Counted from the stretch's first letter, positions 8,544 through 18,257 are shown. The stretch is 64,000 nt of DNA from Natronomonas pharaonis DSM 2160 (GCF_000026045.1 NC_007426.1:1612001-1676000), one strand, 5' to 3'. Notes: generated from the sequence alone by a model not told the origin. Numbers and translations are program-made.

Positions 8544-8612
8544 TCACCTCTCTGTATTTCTGGTTTCCGTAAAGGGGTTTCGATTCGAGCTACGAGTACA
8601 GGTTGGTCCCGA

Positions 8613-11600
8613 TTAGACGTCGAGAATCTCCGCCAGCCGCGTAGCGAGACTGAAGGTCACGATGCCACCAGCAGTCAACAGCCCGAGGAAGCCGGTCAGC
8701 TGCCCGAAGCTGGTGACGAGCCCGCCGTTGGATTCGGGGGTCGCCTCGCCACCGTCTTCATCTGACTCATCCTCGTTGTTTTGTTGTTGTTGTTGTGAGG
8801 TAGCATCGTCGTCGGCGTCGAGTTCGACCTCGAGGTCGAGTTCGAACCAGTTTGTGCCTTCGTCGGTCGCCGGCAGGTCGAGCGTCCCGTCAATCAGTGG
8901 GTCCCCTGTCTCGTCCGGCACGGTGAACTCGTTATCGACGAGTGTCGCCGTTCCGCCCTCCTCGTCCAGTGACGCCTCGCCCGACAGCGATTCACTCTCG
9001 CCGACTGTCGTCGCAATCTCAAAACTAAACTGCGTGTCATCGTCGCCTTCTATCGCCACTGACAACTCGCCGTTTGCGCTCATCTCGCCGCTGTCGGCGT
9101 CTATCTCACCCGACAGCCCATCCGGCGCGCTGACTTCCGCTGCAATCCCTGAGTCGGTCACCAAATCCGGGAACCGAATCGAACTCGACTCCCAACTGCC
9201 GTCGTCGTCGACCGCGCCGACAATCTCAATCGGCTCCTCGCCGGCATCCGCCGATGGGAACTCTAACCCTTCCTCGATGGCCGTCTCTTTGTCTCCGTCC
9301 TCAGCAAAGGAGATGAAGCCGCCCTGACTGGTCGCAACGAACGTGTCGCCGTCGGCGTCGACATCCGGTCCGAGGTCTTCTGCAACCGTCACGTCGGCCG
9401 TCGATTCGAAGCTTTCGCCCTCGATTTCGGCCGTGTGCTCGCCGAGGTCCTCTTCGGCGACGTCCCATTCGAGCGTGACCGTCTCGGTGTCGCCGGGGGC
9501 GACCTCGACGGTTTGGGTTTTGGTTTCGTCGCCGACGGTGGCGGTGACCTCTTCGGAGCCGGGAGCGCCGCCGGTGTTTTCGACGGTGGCGGTGAGTGCG
9601 ACGGTGTCGCCGGGTTCGGCGTCGGTGACATCGACGTCGACGGTCATCTCGGGGTCGTCGGCGTCGAGTTCGACATCGACGGTGGTGGTGTCGTCTTCGT
9701 CGACGGTGACGTCGGTGGTGGTGTCGGCGTGGCCATCGGCGGTGATTTCGAGTGTGTAGTCGCCGGTTTCGATGTCGTCGAGTTCGAAGTCGCCGTCGTC
9801 GTCGGTGGTGGTGTCGTCGAGTTCGTCCTCGATGTCGACGGTGGCATCTTCGATGGGGTCGCCGGTTGATGATTCGACGGTGCCCTCGATGTCGCCGGTA
9901 TCGGCTGCGGTCTCTTCGATGTCGATGTCGAAAGAGAGTGTGAGCCAGTTTTCGCCGGGTGTGGTGGCGGGCAGGTCGAGGGCGTTGTCCATGATGTCGT
10001 AGCCGCTTTCCTCTTGGATGAGGTATTCGTTGTCGACGGCGGTGATGGTGCCGCCGTCGGCGTCGAGGTCGGCGTCGCCGTCGAGGTCGTTGCTGCCGTC
10101 GGTGGTGGCGTCGATGTCGAATTCGAAGTTGCCGTCGGCGGCGGTGACGGCGAGTGTGCCCTCGACGGTCATGGTGTTGTCGTCGGTGTCGATGGTGCCT
10201 TCGAGGCCGTTGGGGGTGTCGATTTCGGCTTCGACGCCGTCGATGCCGGCTTCGCCGAGGTCGAGGTTGGGGAAGTCGACGGCGGTTGATTCCCAGGAGT
10301 TGTCGTCGGGGTTGTAATCGGCTTCGAGTTCGATGGGTGTGTCGCCGTCGTCTTCGTCAGGGAGCGAGAGGCCTTCGTCGCTGGCGGTGGTTTCGCTGGA
10401 GGTGTCTTCGGTGAAGGCGATGAAGCCGCCCTGGCTGGTTGCGGTGAGGACATCGTCGCCGGAGTCGGTTTCGTTGTCGTCGGCTTCGGAGACGGTGACC
10501 TCGGCTTCGGCGGTCGCATCGCCGGTATCCAGTTCCGCCGTGTACTCGCCGTCATCATCCGCATCCGTCTCCCAAGACAGATCGATAGTCGTCTCTTCCT
10601 CGAAGCCGACTTCGAGGGTTTCGGTCACCTCTTCGTCGGCGACCGAGAGCGTGACATCCTGCTCGCCGGCACCCTCACCGGTGTTTTCGACAGTTCCGAG
10701 TATTTCGGCCTCTTCGCCAGCTTCGACATCGTCGCCGACGACGGCGACGGCCTCGAAGTAGGCGTCGCCCGATTCAAGCGTGAGCGTCCGCTCTGTCGTC
10801 TCGTCTTCTTCGACAGTCACCTCAGCCGTCTTGTTGACGTAGCCCTCAGCAGTCACGTCAAGCTCCTGTGTACCGGCTTCGAGCTCGAACTCGAAGGCAC
10901 CGTCTTCGCCGGTCTGAGTCGCGTCAAGTTCGTCGACAACGTTGACATCAGCGCCCTCAATAGGAGCACCGTCTTCAGACTCGACCGTTCCCTCGACCGT
11001 TCCAGTCGGTACTTCCGTATCAACAACTTCGATGTCGAGGGCGAGACTCAGCCAGTTGTCCCCCTCTTGTGTCGACGGGAGGCCGAGGCCGCTATCGACG
11101 ATGTCATCACCGGTCGTGTCTTCGACGAGGAACTCGTTGTCGACAAGCGTGACTGAGCCACCGTCGTCGCCGAGCGATGCATCACCGTCGAGAATGCCGC
11201 TTTCGCCCGTCGTGGCGCCGATTTCAAACTCGAAGGAATCATCTTCATTGCCGTCGACGATAACGTTCAGGTCGCCCTCGGCGGTCATCTCGTCTCCCTC
11301 GATGTCGATGTCGCCGTAGAGATTGTCGATGACCTCGACATCGGCTTCAAGTCCCGCCGGTGCATCGAGGGTGGGGAACGTGGCGTCGGTCGACTGCCAC
11401 GTTCCATCGTCGAAGATTTCGCCTTCTATCTGAATCGGTGTGTCACCGTCTTCTTGGACCGGGAACTGAACGCCTTCATCTTCTCGGTCACTCTCGTCTT
11501 CGTTGAAAGCAATGTAGTTACCCTGACTCACAGCGGTGAACTCACCGACCTGTGGACCGTCGGGGTCCTCCGGACCATCGTCGTCAAGCTCGTCGACGAT

Positions 11601-12272
11601 TTCGACCTCGCTTGTCCCCCACCAAACGTTGTCATCGTCGTACTCGGAGATGCCGGTCGACCCCCACCACATCGTCGAGTCATCGGTAATATCGATGTCA
11701 GCCGTCTCCCCCGGGTCACCAGTGACAGCGAACTCAAGCGTCGCGAGCGTGACGTTCATATTCGGTGACGCCTCACCGTCGGCGACTTCGGCGATAAATT
11801 CGTCGGCGACGACATCAAGGAAGCTCGGCACCCACTCGACCTGCACTGAGTCGCCGTCATCGTCGATTTCGAGCTCTTCCGGTTCGGTCAGGAAGGTATC
11901 GGCGTCAGCGAAGACGAGCTTGTCATCGTCGTATTCGATATCGAGCTCGTATCCGGTTACATCGGCATCCTCGTTGTCACCGATGAGCGTCTCTGCGGTG
12001 ACATCTATCTCAACGCGGTCGCCCGATTCACCTTCTGTTGTCTCCGGGACAACCATGTAGTCGGCAAAATCGGAGACGGGCGCTGATGGGCTCTCCTGTG
12101 GCTCTGATTCGCCATCGCTGGCCGCCGCTGCGGGCACTGCGGCGAACGCGACTGCGGAAGCGAGCATAATGAACGCGAGGAGGGCGGCCGTAGACTGCCG
12201 TCCTCCGCATCCCCGTATTTTGCTAACGATTCTCCCCGCCGATGGCTTACCACTGCCGTTTCGCGTCGACAA
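8613..12272 (-). CDS. Large modular cell-surface protein with cohesin-like domain
   Basis: This is a 1219-aa exported, very acidic protein. A signal peptide occupies residues 1-52 (hydrophobic core around ALLAFIMLASAVAF, cleavage near AAAAS). Residues 70-225 resemble a cohesin-type beta domain (YELDIEYDDDKLVF, LATLEFAVTG). There follow three 'SQG' domains starting near residues 243, 609 and 977, each with T/VSQGG/NF/YIxF, a W-x-S strand and a VDNEF motif. The first two are each followed by a carboxypeptidase-regulatory-like beta sandwich (EGTVES....PIE) and a CARDB-like adhesion domain. The C-terminus has a Gln/Asn/acidic linker and one membrane helix (FLGLLTAGGIVTFSLA). It is not a PGF-CTERM protein. 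The start codon is TTG at 12272; there is no ATG or GTG before a stop upstream. A surface adhesion or scaffold role is inferred. Confidence 0.8.
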   Translation of the reverse strand: MSTRNGSGKPSAGRIVSKIRGCGGRQSTAALLAFIMLASAVAFAAVPAAAASDGESEPQESPSAPVSDFADYMVVPETTEGESGDRVEIDVTAETLIGDNEDADVTGYELDIEYDDDKLVFADADTFLTEPEELEIDDDGDSVQVEWVPSFLDVVADEFIAEVADGEASPNMNVTLATLEFAVTGDPGETADIDITDDSTMWWGSTGISEYDDDNVWWGTSEVEIVDELDDDGPEDPDGPQVGEFTAVSQGNYIAFNEDESDREDEGVQFPVQEDGDTPIQIEGEIFDDGTWQSTDATFPTLDAPAGLEADVEVIDNLYGDIDIEGDEMTAEGDLNVIVDGNEDDSFEFEIGATTGESGILDGDASLGDDGGSVTLVDNEFLVEDTTGDDIVDSGLGLPSTQEGDNWLSLALDIEVVDTEVPTGTVEGTVESEDGAPIEGADVNVVDELDATQTGEDGAFEFELEAGTQELDVTAEGYVNKTAEVTVEEDETTERTLTLESGDAYFEAVAVVGDDVEAGEEAEILGTVENTGEGAGEQDVTLSVADEEVTETLEVGFEEETTIDLSWETDADDDGEYTAELDTGDATAEAEVTVSEADDNETDSGDDVLTATSQGGFIAFTEDTSSETTASDEGLSLPDEDDGDTPIELEADYNPDDNSWESTAVDFPNLDLGEAGIDGVEAEIDTPNGLEGTIDTDDNTMTVEGTLAVTAADGNFEFDIDATTDGSNDLDGDADLDADGGTITAVDNEYLIQEESGYDIMDNALDLPATTPGENWLTLSFDIDIEETAADTGDIEGTVESSTGDPIEDATVDIEDELDDTTTDDDGDFELDDIETGDYTLEITADGHADTTTDVTVDEDDTTTVDVELDADDPEMTVDVDVTDAEPGDTVALTATVENTGGAPGSEEVTATVGDETKTQTVEVAPGDTETVTLEWDVAEEDLGEHTAEIEGESFESTADVTVAEDLGPDVDADGDTFVATSQGGFISFAEDGDKETAIEEGLEFPSADAGEEPIEIVGAVDDDGSWESSSIRFPDLVTDSGIAAEVSAPDGLSGEIDADSGEMSANGELSVAIEGDDDTQFSFEIATTVGESESLSGEASLDEEGGTATLVDNEFTVPDETGDPLIDGTLDLPATDEGTNWFELDLEVELDADDDATSQQQQQNNEDESDEDGGEATPESNGGLVTSFGQLTGFLGLLTAGGIVTFSLATRLAEILDV
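9340..11545 (-). repeat. Two tandem 1.1-kb coding modules plus a third partial copy
   Basis: Within the surface-protein gene the unit of SQG domain, regulatory-like domain and CARDB-like domain recurs with a spacing of about 366 codons. The units begin near 11545 and 10445, and a third SQG domain begins near 9340. Protein similarity between copies is obvious (VSQGNYIAF, TSQGGFIAF, TSQGGFISF), while DNA identity is lower. The middle copy has markedly different synonymous codon use. Confidence 0.75.
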
Positions 12273-12390
12273 ATGTGCTTCCCCCGATTGCTAAACGTAT
12301 TCTTTATTGTCGTACTTAAAATGTATGTAACTATTGTCTAGTTTGGTATCGTTTATCGGTGGGAAGCGCCCAGCGATGGCGCACAACGGG

Positions 12391-12615
12391 CTAGCGGTCC
12401 GTCTCACTCCAGCCACAGTCCTGGCACTTGTATCCGGTGACGAACTCCGTTATGCCGGGCATGTAGCCGACCGAGAGCACGTCACCGCCACACTCCGGAC
12501 ACTGTCGGTCGGCGTCTTCGATGCCCTCTGTGTCCATGACGCTGTCGTCTTCGATGAGTTCGGCAAGCTTCTGTGGGGTGACCATCCGTCCTTCAACGAC
12601 GCGGTTTTCGGACAT
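12391..12615 (-). CDS. DUF5795 zinc-ribbon protein
   Basis: This is a 74-aa haloarchaeal protein with a helical N-terminus (VVTPQKLAEL-like, followed by an acidic IEDDSVMD stretch). A C-terminal treble-clef ribbon has CPECGGDVLSVGY and YKCQDCGW providing two CxxC pairs, so one zinc ion is expected. I recognise the family as DUF5795, whose members are nearly invariant in this region. I chose the ATG at 12615 (MSENRVV); a second ATG lies three codons upstream. It is encoded just downstream of the DUF5794 gene on the same strand with a 61-base gap, and the two are probably co-transcribed. The biochemical role is unknown. Confidence 0.75.
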   Translation of the reverse strand: MSENRVVEGRMVTPQKLAELIEDDSVMDTEGIEDADRQCPECGGDVLSVGYMPGITEFVTGYKCQDCGWSETDR

Positions 12616-12676
12616 ACGCGTCATCGGGAGCCCGGACCCCTAAACCTGTCCGGTTGGGTCTCGAATTGCCTCAAGC

Positions 12677-13594
12677 TCAGAGCCACGGGGCCCTGTCGCC
12701 GTCGGAAACGCCCGGTTCGCCGTCCTCGGATTGGTCATCGTCGCTGCCGGATGGCTCGTCCAGCGGGTCCTCGAGCGGCGATTCGTCATCGACGCCACTG
12801 CCGTCAGTTGCGGCAGGAACACCAGTATCAGGTGTTTCCTGTGGACCTATCTCGAGTGCCCCGTCGGGGTTGAACGCGAGCAGTCCCGTCAGCGCCAAGA
12901 CGATGAGCGCAAGCGGCTCTTCACCCGTAATGGGGCCGACTTCGAGGATCGTAAGCGGCAGTACGCCTAGTGCGACGGCGCTGCCGAACCGGAACCGGTC
13001 GATGTCGACGTTACCGCGCAGCCACGGCCCCAACAGCGCGACAGCGAGCGCGAACCCGACACCGACAAGCGCTGCGCCGGTCCCGTACACCACGTACATC
13101 GGTTCGGCGACGACGGCAACCGCAAAGCCGTTGGGCTGGAAGCTGGCGACCAATCCAAGGGCGATGATGACTCCTGGCCCGGGAAGATATTCACCGATGG
13201 TCGCGCTGGCGGTCTTCGCCGCAACCGCGAGGATGACAAGCGCTGCAAAGCGCTTGAAAATATCCATCGCCAACAGCGACTCGATAGTCGGCGCGATAGC
13301 CGCCTGCACGGCCGCAAACGGGACGACAAGCGCGCCCACAAGCAGGATGTTTCGGACTCGGTCGCGGCGACTGCCTTCCATCTCAGCGAGAACGACTGCG
13401 AGCGTCGCACTCCCGCCGAATATCAGCAGGCCGACTTCAATCATCCCCAAGACAGAGGAGACAGCGCCCGCAACGACGAGGGCGGCGAAGATACCGTCGA
13501 GTAACGGCAGCGCCATGACAGTCCCTAGTAAACGGGTGCCTTCACCGACGCGTCGCTCAAGACGGAGCGCGACCGGATGTCGGGACGTACTCAT
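12677..13594 (-). CDS. DUF5794 polytopic membrane protein
   Basis: This 305-aa protein has about seven hydrophobic segments between residues 25 and 240, for example LLDGIFAALVVAGAVSSVLG and PLALIVLALTGLLAF. It ends in a 65-residue acidic, Pro/Ser-rich cytoplasmic-type tail. It belongs to a haloarchaeal family that I recognise as DUF5794. No catalytic or transport motif is evident. The neighbouring DUF5795 gene suggests a two-gene unit. The start at 13594 gives a short basic N-terminus (RHPVALRLERR) before the first helix, which suits membrane topology. Confidence 0.7.
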   Translation of the reverse strand: MSTSRHPVALRLERRVGEGTRLLGTVMALPLLDGIFAALVVAGAVSSVLGMIEVGLLIFGGSATLAVVLAEMEGSRRDRVRNILLVGALVVPFAAVQAAIAPTIESLLAMDIFKRFAALVILAVAAKTASATIGEYLPGPGVIIALGLVASFQPNGFAVAVVAEPMYVVYGTGAALVGVGFALAVALLGPWLRGNVDIDRFRFGSAVALGVLPLTILEVGPITGEEPLALIVLALTGLLAFNPDGALEIGPQETPDTGVPAATDGSGVDDESPLEDPLDEPSGSDDDQSEDGEPGVSDGDRAPWL

Positions 13595-14056
13595 ACCTTA
13601 GGCTGGCAGTCCCTCACCGTAGGAGCGGTGGTGAATATGGCGATACCCTCTCGGACGGCCGCAGAAGCCTCGCTTGAGGGTATTCTCCGCTTTATTGAAT
13701 CCCATCGAAAATGTAAATGTAATGCCGGTGTCGAGAGCGGTCTCGCCGGCAATGCGCTGGTCGATGGGACTTGCGGAGTCCATACTGCGAATTACAACCG
13801 GTTTTTACATAAGTGTTGTGTGGTTGTGGTTCACAGACGAAAGACGAACGAGCACAAGGAGGTGATTTTTGAAAAAATACTCCAGCTAAGGAGACAGAAA
13901 GAGCTACGAATAGCCAGGTTTGTGCACTAATGATTGGGTCCACACATCGTTCAGCCTCCCGAAGTTATCGGAGGTCAGTCGGTCGCCGGTGTGCCGACGC
14001 ACACCACGCAGTAGCCGTCTCGCAACGTTTTTGGGCGGCCGATTCGGACCGGTTAC
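13595..14056. other. AT-richer intergenic region, no gene recognised
   Basis: This 462-base gap separates the DUF5794 gene (minus) from guaB (plus). Base composition is visibly richer in A and T than the flanks. Open frames on both strands (for example minus 13783-13598) lack the acidic bias of haloarchaeal proteins and resemble no family. A perfect AGGAGGTGAT string near 13858 is followed by a stop after a few codons, so it does not mark a gene. The last 35 bases hold the likely guaB promoter. Confidence 0.5.
14025..14034 (+). promoter_or_regulatory. Probable TATA element of guaB
   Basis: ACGTTTTTGG lies 23-32 bases before the guaB ATG at 14057. This is the usual distance for a haloarchaeal leaderless transcript, although the element is a weak match to TTTWWW. 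Confidence 0.35.
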
Positions 14057-15538
14057 ATGGCGAGCGACGAACCCTTCTCCGAGAAACTCCGCGTACCCGA
14101 GGCGCTGACGTTCGACGACGTACTGCTACGGCCGAAAGAGAGCCGTGTCGAACCTGACGACGCCGATATGGCGACGCGGGTGTCGACGAACGTCTCGCTC
14201 AACATCCCGGTCATCTCGGCGGCGATGGATACAGTCACCGAAGCCGAACTCGCAATCGAGATGGCCAGACAGGGTGGCCTCGGCGTCCTTCACCGGAATA
14301 TGTCCGTCGAGGAGACGGCACAGCACGTCGAGGAAGTAAAACGAGCCGACGAGCTCATCATCCGGGATGTCGTTACCGCGTCACCGGACCAGACGGTCCG
14401 TGAGGTTGATGCGATGATGGAACGAAAGGGCGTCTCTGGGGCCCCCGTCGTTGACGACGATGATACGGTCCTCGGTATCATCTCCGGAACTGACATTCGA
14501 CCGTATCTGGAGGTCGGCGAACACGACAGCGTCCAGGAGGCGATGACCGACGAGGTCATTACCGCGACTGAAGAGGTCAGCCCCCGTGAGGCGCTTGAGC
14601 TGATGTACGAGCACAAGATAGAGCGAGTCCCGATAGTCGACGACGAAAACCGGCTGACCGGTCTCGTGACGATGGCTGGCGTTCTCGCCCGCCGCGAGTA
14701 CGACAACGCCGCTCGCGACGACGACGGCGCGCTCGTTGTCGGGGTCGCCGTCGGCCCGTTCGAGCTTGAGCGAGCGCGTGCTGCCGATGCGGCAGGCGCG
14801 GACATCGTCTTCATCGACTGTGCACACGCACACAACCTCGACGTTATCGACTCCGCCAGAGAGATTCGCGAAGAAGTCGACGCCGATGTCGTTGTCGGTA
14901 ACATCGGCACCCGAGAGGCCGCCGAGGCTGTCGTCGACTTCGCTGACGGGGTCAAGGTCGGCATCGGTCCCGGTTCCATCTGTACGACGCGGGTCGTCTC
15001 CGGGTCCGGGATGCCACAGATTACGGCCGTCGCCGAAGTCGCCGATGTCGCATCTCAACACGACACGCCGGTCATCGCCGACGGCGGTATTCGCTACTCC
15101 GGCGACGCCATCAAGGCCATTGCGGCCGGCGCTGACGCTGTCATGCTCGGGTCGTACTTCGCCGGGACCGAGGAAGCACCGGGTCGTGTCATCACCATGA
15201 ACGGCAAGCGGTACAAGCAGTACCGCGGCATGGGCTCAGTTGGTGCAATGAACGACGGCGGCGGCGACCGCTACCTCAAGGACGACGAGGAAGACGAGGA
15301 GTTCGTGCCTGAAGGTGTCGAGGCAGCGACACCGTACAAGGGACCACTCTCCTCGGAGCTCCACCAACTCGTCGGCGGAATGCAGTCCGGAATGGGCTAT
15401 GTCGGCGCGGAGACGATTCCGGAATTCAAAGAGCGCAGTGAGTTCGTCCGGGTCTCCTCTGCCGGCCAGACAGAAAGCCACGCCCACGACGTCGTTATTA
15501 CCGACGAAGCGCCGAACTACAGCCCCGACAGCAACTAA
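14057..15538 (+). CDS. guaB: IMP dehydrogenase (GuaB)
   Basis: This enzyme would oxidise IMP to XMP with NAD, the committed step to GMP. The 493-aa protein begins with the TIM-barrel segment [13 protein letters not shown]. Two CBS domains are inserted at about residues 100-220 ([30 protein letters not shown]), and the barrel then resumes. GPGSICTTR carries the catalytic cysteine at residue 309. [19 protein letters not shown] and [12 protein letters not shown] bind the phosphate, and YRGMGS leads into the mobile flap. The length and domain order are those of standard archaeal IMPDH. It is probably transcribed alone, with a minus-strand gene converging 22 bases downstream. Confidence 0.95.
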   Translation: MASDEPFSEKLRVPEALTFDDVLLRPKESRVEPDDADMATRVSTNVSLNIPVISAAMDTVTEAELAIEMARQGGLGVLHRNMSVEETAQHVEEVKRADELIIRDVVTASPDQTVREVDAMMERKGVSGAPVVDDDDTVLGIISGTDIRPYLEVGEHDSVQEAMTDEVITATEEVSPREALELMYEHKIERVPIVDDENRLTGLVTMAGVLARREYDNAARDDDGALVVGVAVGPFELERARAADAAGADIVFIDCAHAHNLDVIDSAREIREEVDADVVVGNIGTREAAEAVVDFADGVKVGIGPGSICTTRVVSGSGMPQITAVAEVADVASQHDTPVIADGGIRYSGDAIKAIAAGADAVMLGSYFAGTEEAPGRVITMNGKRYKQYRGMGSVGAMNDGGGDRYLKDDEEDEEFVPEGVEAATPYKGPLSSELHQLVGGMQSGMGYVGAETIPEFKERSEFVRVSSAGQTESHAHDVVITDEAPNYSPDSN

Positions 15539-15560
15539 AACGGCAGCAATCGACCGGGCG

Positions 15561-17246
15561 CTACAGCTCTTCGCTGGAGCCGAGCGGGCCGTCGAGCCGG
15601 TCGTCGAGTTCTTCTTCGAGTTTATATCGCTGGACCTTCTGCGTCGCCGACCGCGGTAGCTCCTCGATGATGAAGATACGCCGTGGGTGGGCATACGTCG
15701 CGACGTGGTCAAGCGTGAAGTCTCGGAGCTGTTCTTCTTCGAGGTCGGCATCCGGCTCCGGAACGACGAACGCGACCGGCGCTTCGCCTTTGATTTCGTG
15801 TGGGGCGGCGACGACGGCAGCCTCGGCAACCCCCGGATGCTCGTAGAGGGCGTCCTCAACTTCGGCGGGGTAAATGTTCTCACCGCCGGAGATTATCATG
15901 TCGTCGGCGCGGTCGACCATCCAGAAGTAGCCGTCTTCATCGACGCGGGCGATGTCTTCGGTGTAGAACCACCCATCGTCGTCGAAGACGGCACCGGTTT
16001 TTTCCGGTCGGTTGTAGTATCCCTCGAAGACGTTCGGTCCACGGATTGCGATTTCGCCAGTCACCTGCGACTCATCGGTGAAGTCAATGTCGTCGTCTGG
16101 TGCCGGTTCGAGTTGGTCGGAATGGAGCCGCGTCTCGCGAGTCTCGGGGTCGACAAGTTTGATGTCGACCCCACGGAGCACGGGCCCGATACAGCCGGCG
16201 GATTTCCGGACGCCACGCGACGGTTCGGTACAGCCCGCCGGCCCGGTTTCGGTCATTCCCCAGCCTTCGGTCATCGGCACGTCCCACGCGTCTTCGATGG
16301 TGCGCCGCGTATCGTCCGCCAGTGGGGCAGCCGCACAGACGACATCGTTCAGCGACGCCATGTCGTAGTCGTCCGGCGACTCTCGATAGACCTGCCACAT
16401 CATGTTATACAGCGCCGGCACGCCCGCGAACGTCGTCACGTCGTTCTGTGAGATGGTCTGCAGAATCATCTCCGGGTCCGGGCGCGGAATCATATGCATC
16501 GTTCCTCCCTTGTAAATGAACGTCCCCTGAATGGCGTTGAGCGCGTAGATGTGGAACAGCGGCAACACGAGCGCAGTGTTGTCGTCGGCGTCGACGGGAA
16601 GGCCGCCCTTCGTGTACGACTCGATTGTCGAAAGCAGGTTCTCGTGGGTCAACAGCACGCCCTTCGGCTTGCCGGTCGTTCCGGAGGTGTATGGCTGGAC
16701 GGCAACATCGTCGTATGCGCGCTCGACCGTCTCGAACTCGTCGTCGGCTTCGGCCACCGCCTGCGAGTAGTTGACAACATCGTCATCGCCGACGCCCGGC
16801 ACGTAAACGTTGCCAACACCCGCGTTGTCGGCGAGTTCGGTCGGGCCGGCGATGCGGCCGTCGTCGGTGTCCATCCCGCCGACAAGCAGCGGTGAGCCGA
16901 TAAGATGGTCGACGCCGCTGTCCTGCAGCACGAACTCCAGTGTGTTTGGGTCCATCCGGAGATTCAGGGGGACGGGCACGGCACCGGTCTTGATGGCTCC
17001 GAAGTAGGCCGCCGGGAACTGGTCAGTGTTGGGGATATAGAGCCCAACGCGGTCGCCGGCCGCAACCCCGTTTTCGACGAGAACGTTGGCGACACTGTTT
17101 GCCGTCGCTTCGAGTTCGCCATAGGTCGTCTCTTGGCTCATAAACTCGACGGCGACGTTGTCCTCATACCGGTCGGCCGCCATCGAGAGGAGGTCGCCCA
17201 TGTGCCGCAGTGGTGCTCCGTTATAATGTTCCATGGTAGCATCCAA
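15561..17246 (-). CDS. Long-chain fatty-acid-CoA ligase-like AMP-binding enzyme
   Basis: This 561-aa ANL-superfamily ligase would activate a carboxylic acid to its acyl-CoA via an acyl-adenylate. The P-loop is YTSGTTGKPKGV at about residue 190, followed by the A5-type GWGMTETGPAG and WFYTEDIARVDEDGYF. The hinge is DRADDMIISGGENIYPAEVE, and SATQKVQRYKL near the C-terminus carries the catalytic lysine region. The substrate is not readable from sequence. ATGs at 17246 and 17234 are both possible starts. It converges with guaB and is transcribed from a promoter region shared with nothing else obvious. A second ligase of the same superfamily is at 33.6 kb. Confidence 0.85.
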   Translation of the reverse strand: MDATMEHYNGAPLRHMGDLLSMAADRYEDNVAVEFMSQETTYGELEATANSVANVLVENGVAAGDRVGLYIPNTDQFPAAYFGAIKTGAVPVPLNLRMDPNTLEFVLQDSGVDHLIGSPLLVGGMDTDDGRIAGPTELADNAGVGNVYVPGVGDDDVVNYSQAVAEADDEFETVERAYDDVAVQPYTSGTTGKPKGVLLTHENLLSTIESYTKGGLPVDADDNTALVLPLFHIYALNAIQGTFIYKGGTMHMIPRPDPEMILQTISQNDVTTFAGVPALYNMMWQVYRESPDDYDMASLNDVVCAAAPLADDTRRTIEDAWDVPMTEGWGMTETGPAGCTEPSRGVRKSAGCIGPVLRGVDIKLVDPETRETRLHSDQLEPAPDDDIDFTDESQVTGEIAIRGPNVFEGYYNRPEKTGAVFDDDGWFYTEDIARVDEDGYFWMVDRADDMIISGGENIYPAEVEDALYEHPGVAEAAVVAAPHEIKGEAPVAFVVPEPDADLEEEQLRDFTLDHVATYAHPRRIFIIEELPRSATQKVQRYKLEEELDDRLDGPLGSSEEL

Positions 17247-17394
17247 ATCTCCGAAGCATGGATATTAAAGATTCGCCCGAGGGGAAAAATTACAGAACAC
17301 AGTACGGAGTGCCGTGGCAACGCCGAGAAATACACAAAATGTGGGCGGGCTGACGCTTCGCGGCGGTGCCGGCGGGCCAGCCCCACCATATCAG

Positions 17395-18255
17395 CTATTC
17401 GGGCGTGACGTCGAGCGACCAGTCGCTGTCGGCTTCGATATCAAGCCAGACCACGCCGGCTAGGTCGGTCTTGGTTTCCCCGTCGAACGTACCGAGCTCG
17501 TTGAACAGTAATTCACCAGCAAGCGATGTCGAGGCCGCCTCGCCGTAGCCTTCGACAATAAAGTTCATACTTCCGTCGTGTTCGCCGGCGACCGTTTCCG
17601 ATCCGTTCAGTTCGACCGGCCCCACCACGTCCGACCCTGTACCGGTGGCCGAGACCGGCGGCGTGCGGACGGCCTCGGCCGGTGCCCGTGGCTGACCGAC
17701 CTGCAACGACCACTCGCCGCCAGCGTCGACATCGAATCTGTACGACCCCGCCGGCGTCGGGACGGCGACAGCCCCGCTCGTCGCACCGATGTCGTTGACG
17801 AGCAACTCAGTTCTGTCTCCCTCAAGTTCGATAATAACGTTCCCGGCGCCCGTATGTTCGAACACGACCACAGTGAGTCCACTCCCCAGCGTCATCTCGT
17901 CGGTGACGACTGCTCCCTCGCCGTCGAGGCGTTCGATGCCGTCCGCATCAAAGAGCGGTTGGTCGCCGCCGAGGGTTTCAGTAACGGAAAGCAGTGTTCC
18001 CGCATCCGACCGGTCGGTGTCGTCGTCTTGCTCGGGTGTCTCCTCTGGCTCCGTTGGGTCCTCATCTTCGGCCGTCTCCTCTACGTCGTTGCGTGGGGTT
18101 GTCTCCTCGTTGTCGTCTGTTGCTTCGGCTCCCGGTGTCGGCTCGGGGTCGGACGGAGTTTCCGCTCCGTCCCCGTTCTCGCCCTCGTCGTCGCTGCAGC
18201 CGGCGAGAGAAGCCAGCGCCGCCCCCGAAAGAGCGATGTACGTGCGTCTACGCAT
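17395..18255 (-). CDS. Tat-exported lipoprotein with duplicated beta domain
   Basis: This is a 286-aa lipoprotein. The N-terminus RRRTYIALSGAALASLAGC has a twin-arginine start and a lipobox with Cys at residue 20, as is common for haloarchaeal surface lipoproteins. A Glu/Asp/Thr/Pro-rich linker runs to about residue 85. Two copies of a beta-sandwich-like domain follow. The first is at about 90-185 (GSGLTVVVFEHTGAGNVIIEL, AGSYRFDVDAGGEWSLQV) and the second at about 195-286 (EHDGSMNFIVEGYGE, VVWLDIEADSDWSLDV). Both end in the same 'D-x-E/D-A-x(3)-W-S-L' strand. The function is unknown; ligand binding or a wall-associated role is a guess. A perfect 14-base palindrome sits immediately upstream of the start. 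Confidence 0.75.
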   Translation of the reverse strand: MRRRTYIALSGAALASLAGCSDDEGENGDGAETPSDPEPTPGAEATDDNEETTPRNDVEETAEDEDPTEPEETPEQDDDTDRSDAGTLLSVTETLGGDQPLFDADGIERLDGEGAVVTDEMTLGSGLTVVVFEHTGAGNVIIELEGDRTELLVNDIGATSGAVAVPTPAGSYRFDVDAGGEWSLQVGQPRAPAEAVRTPPVSATGTGSDVVGPVELNGSETVAGEHDGSMNFIVEGYGEAASTSLAGELLFNELGTFDGETKTDLAGVVWLDIEADSDWSLDVTPE

Positions 18256-18257
18256 TG

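Noticed and set aside
8662-10761. Several long plus-strand open frames rich in Ser/Val opposite the large surface protein gene.
   Set aside because: They are antisense shadows of Asp/Thr-rich codons and have no acidic character, start signal or family resemblance.
13577-13930. A plus-strand open frame of 117 codons in the gap before guaB.
   Set aside because: It is rich in Cys, His and Arg, unlike haloarchaeal proteins, overlaps the start of the DUF5794 gene and resembles nothing I know.
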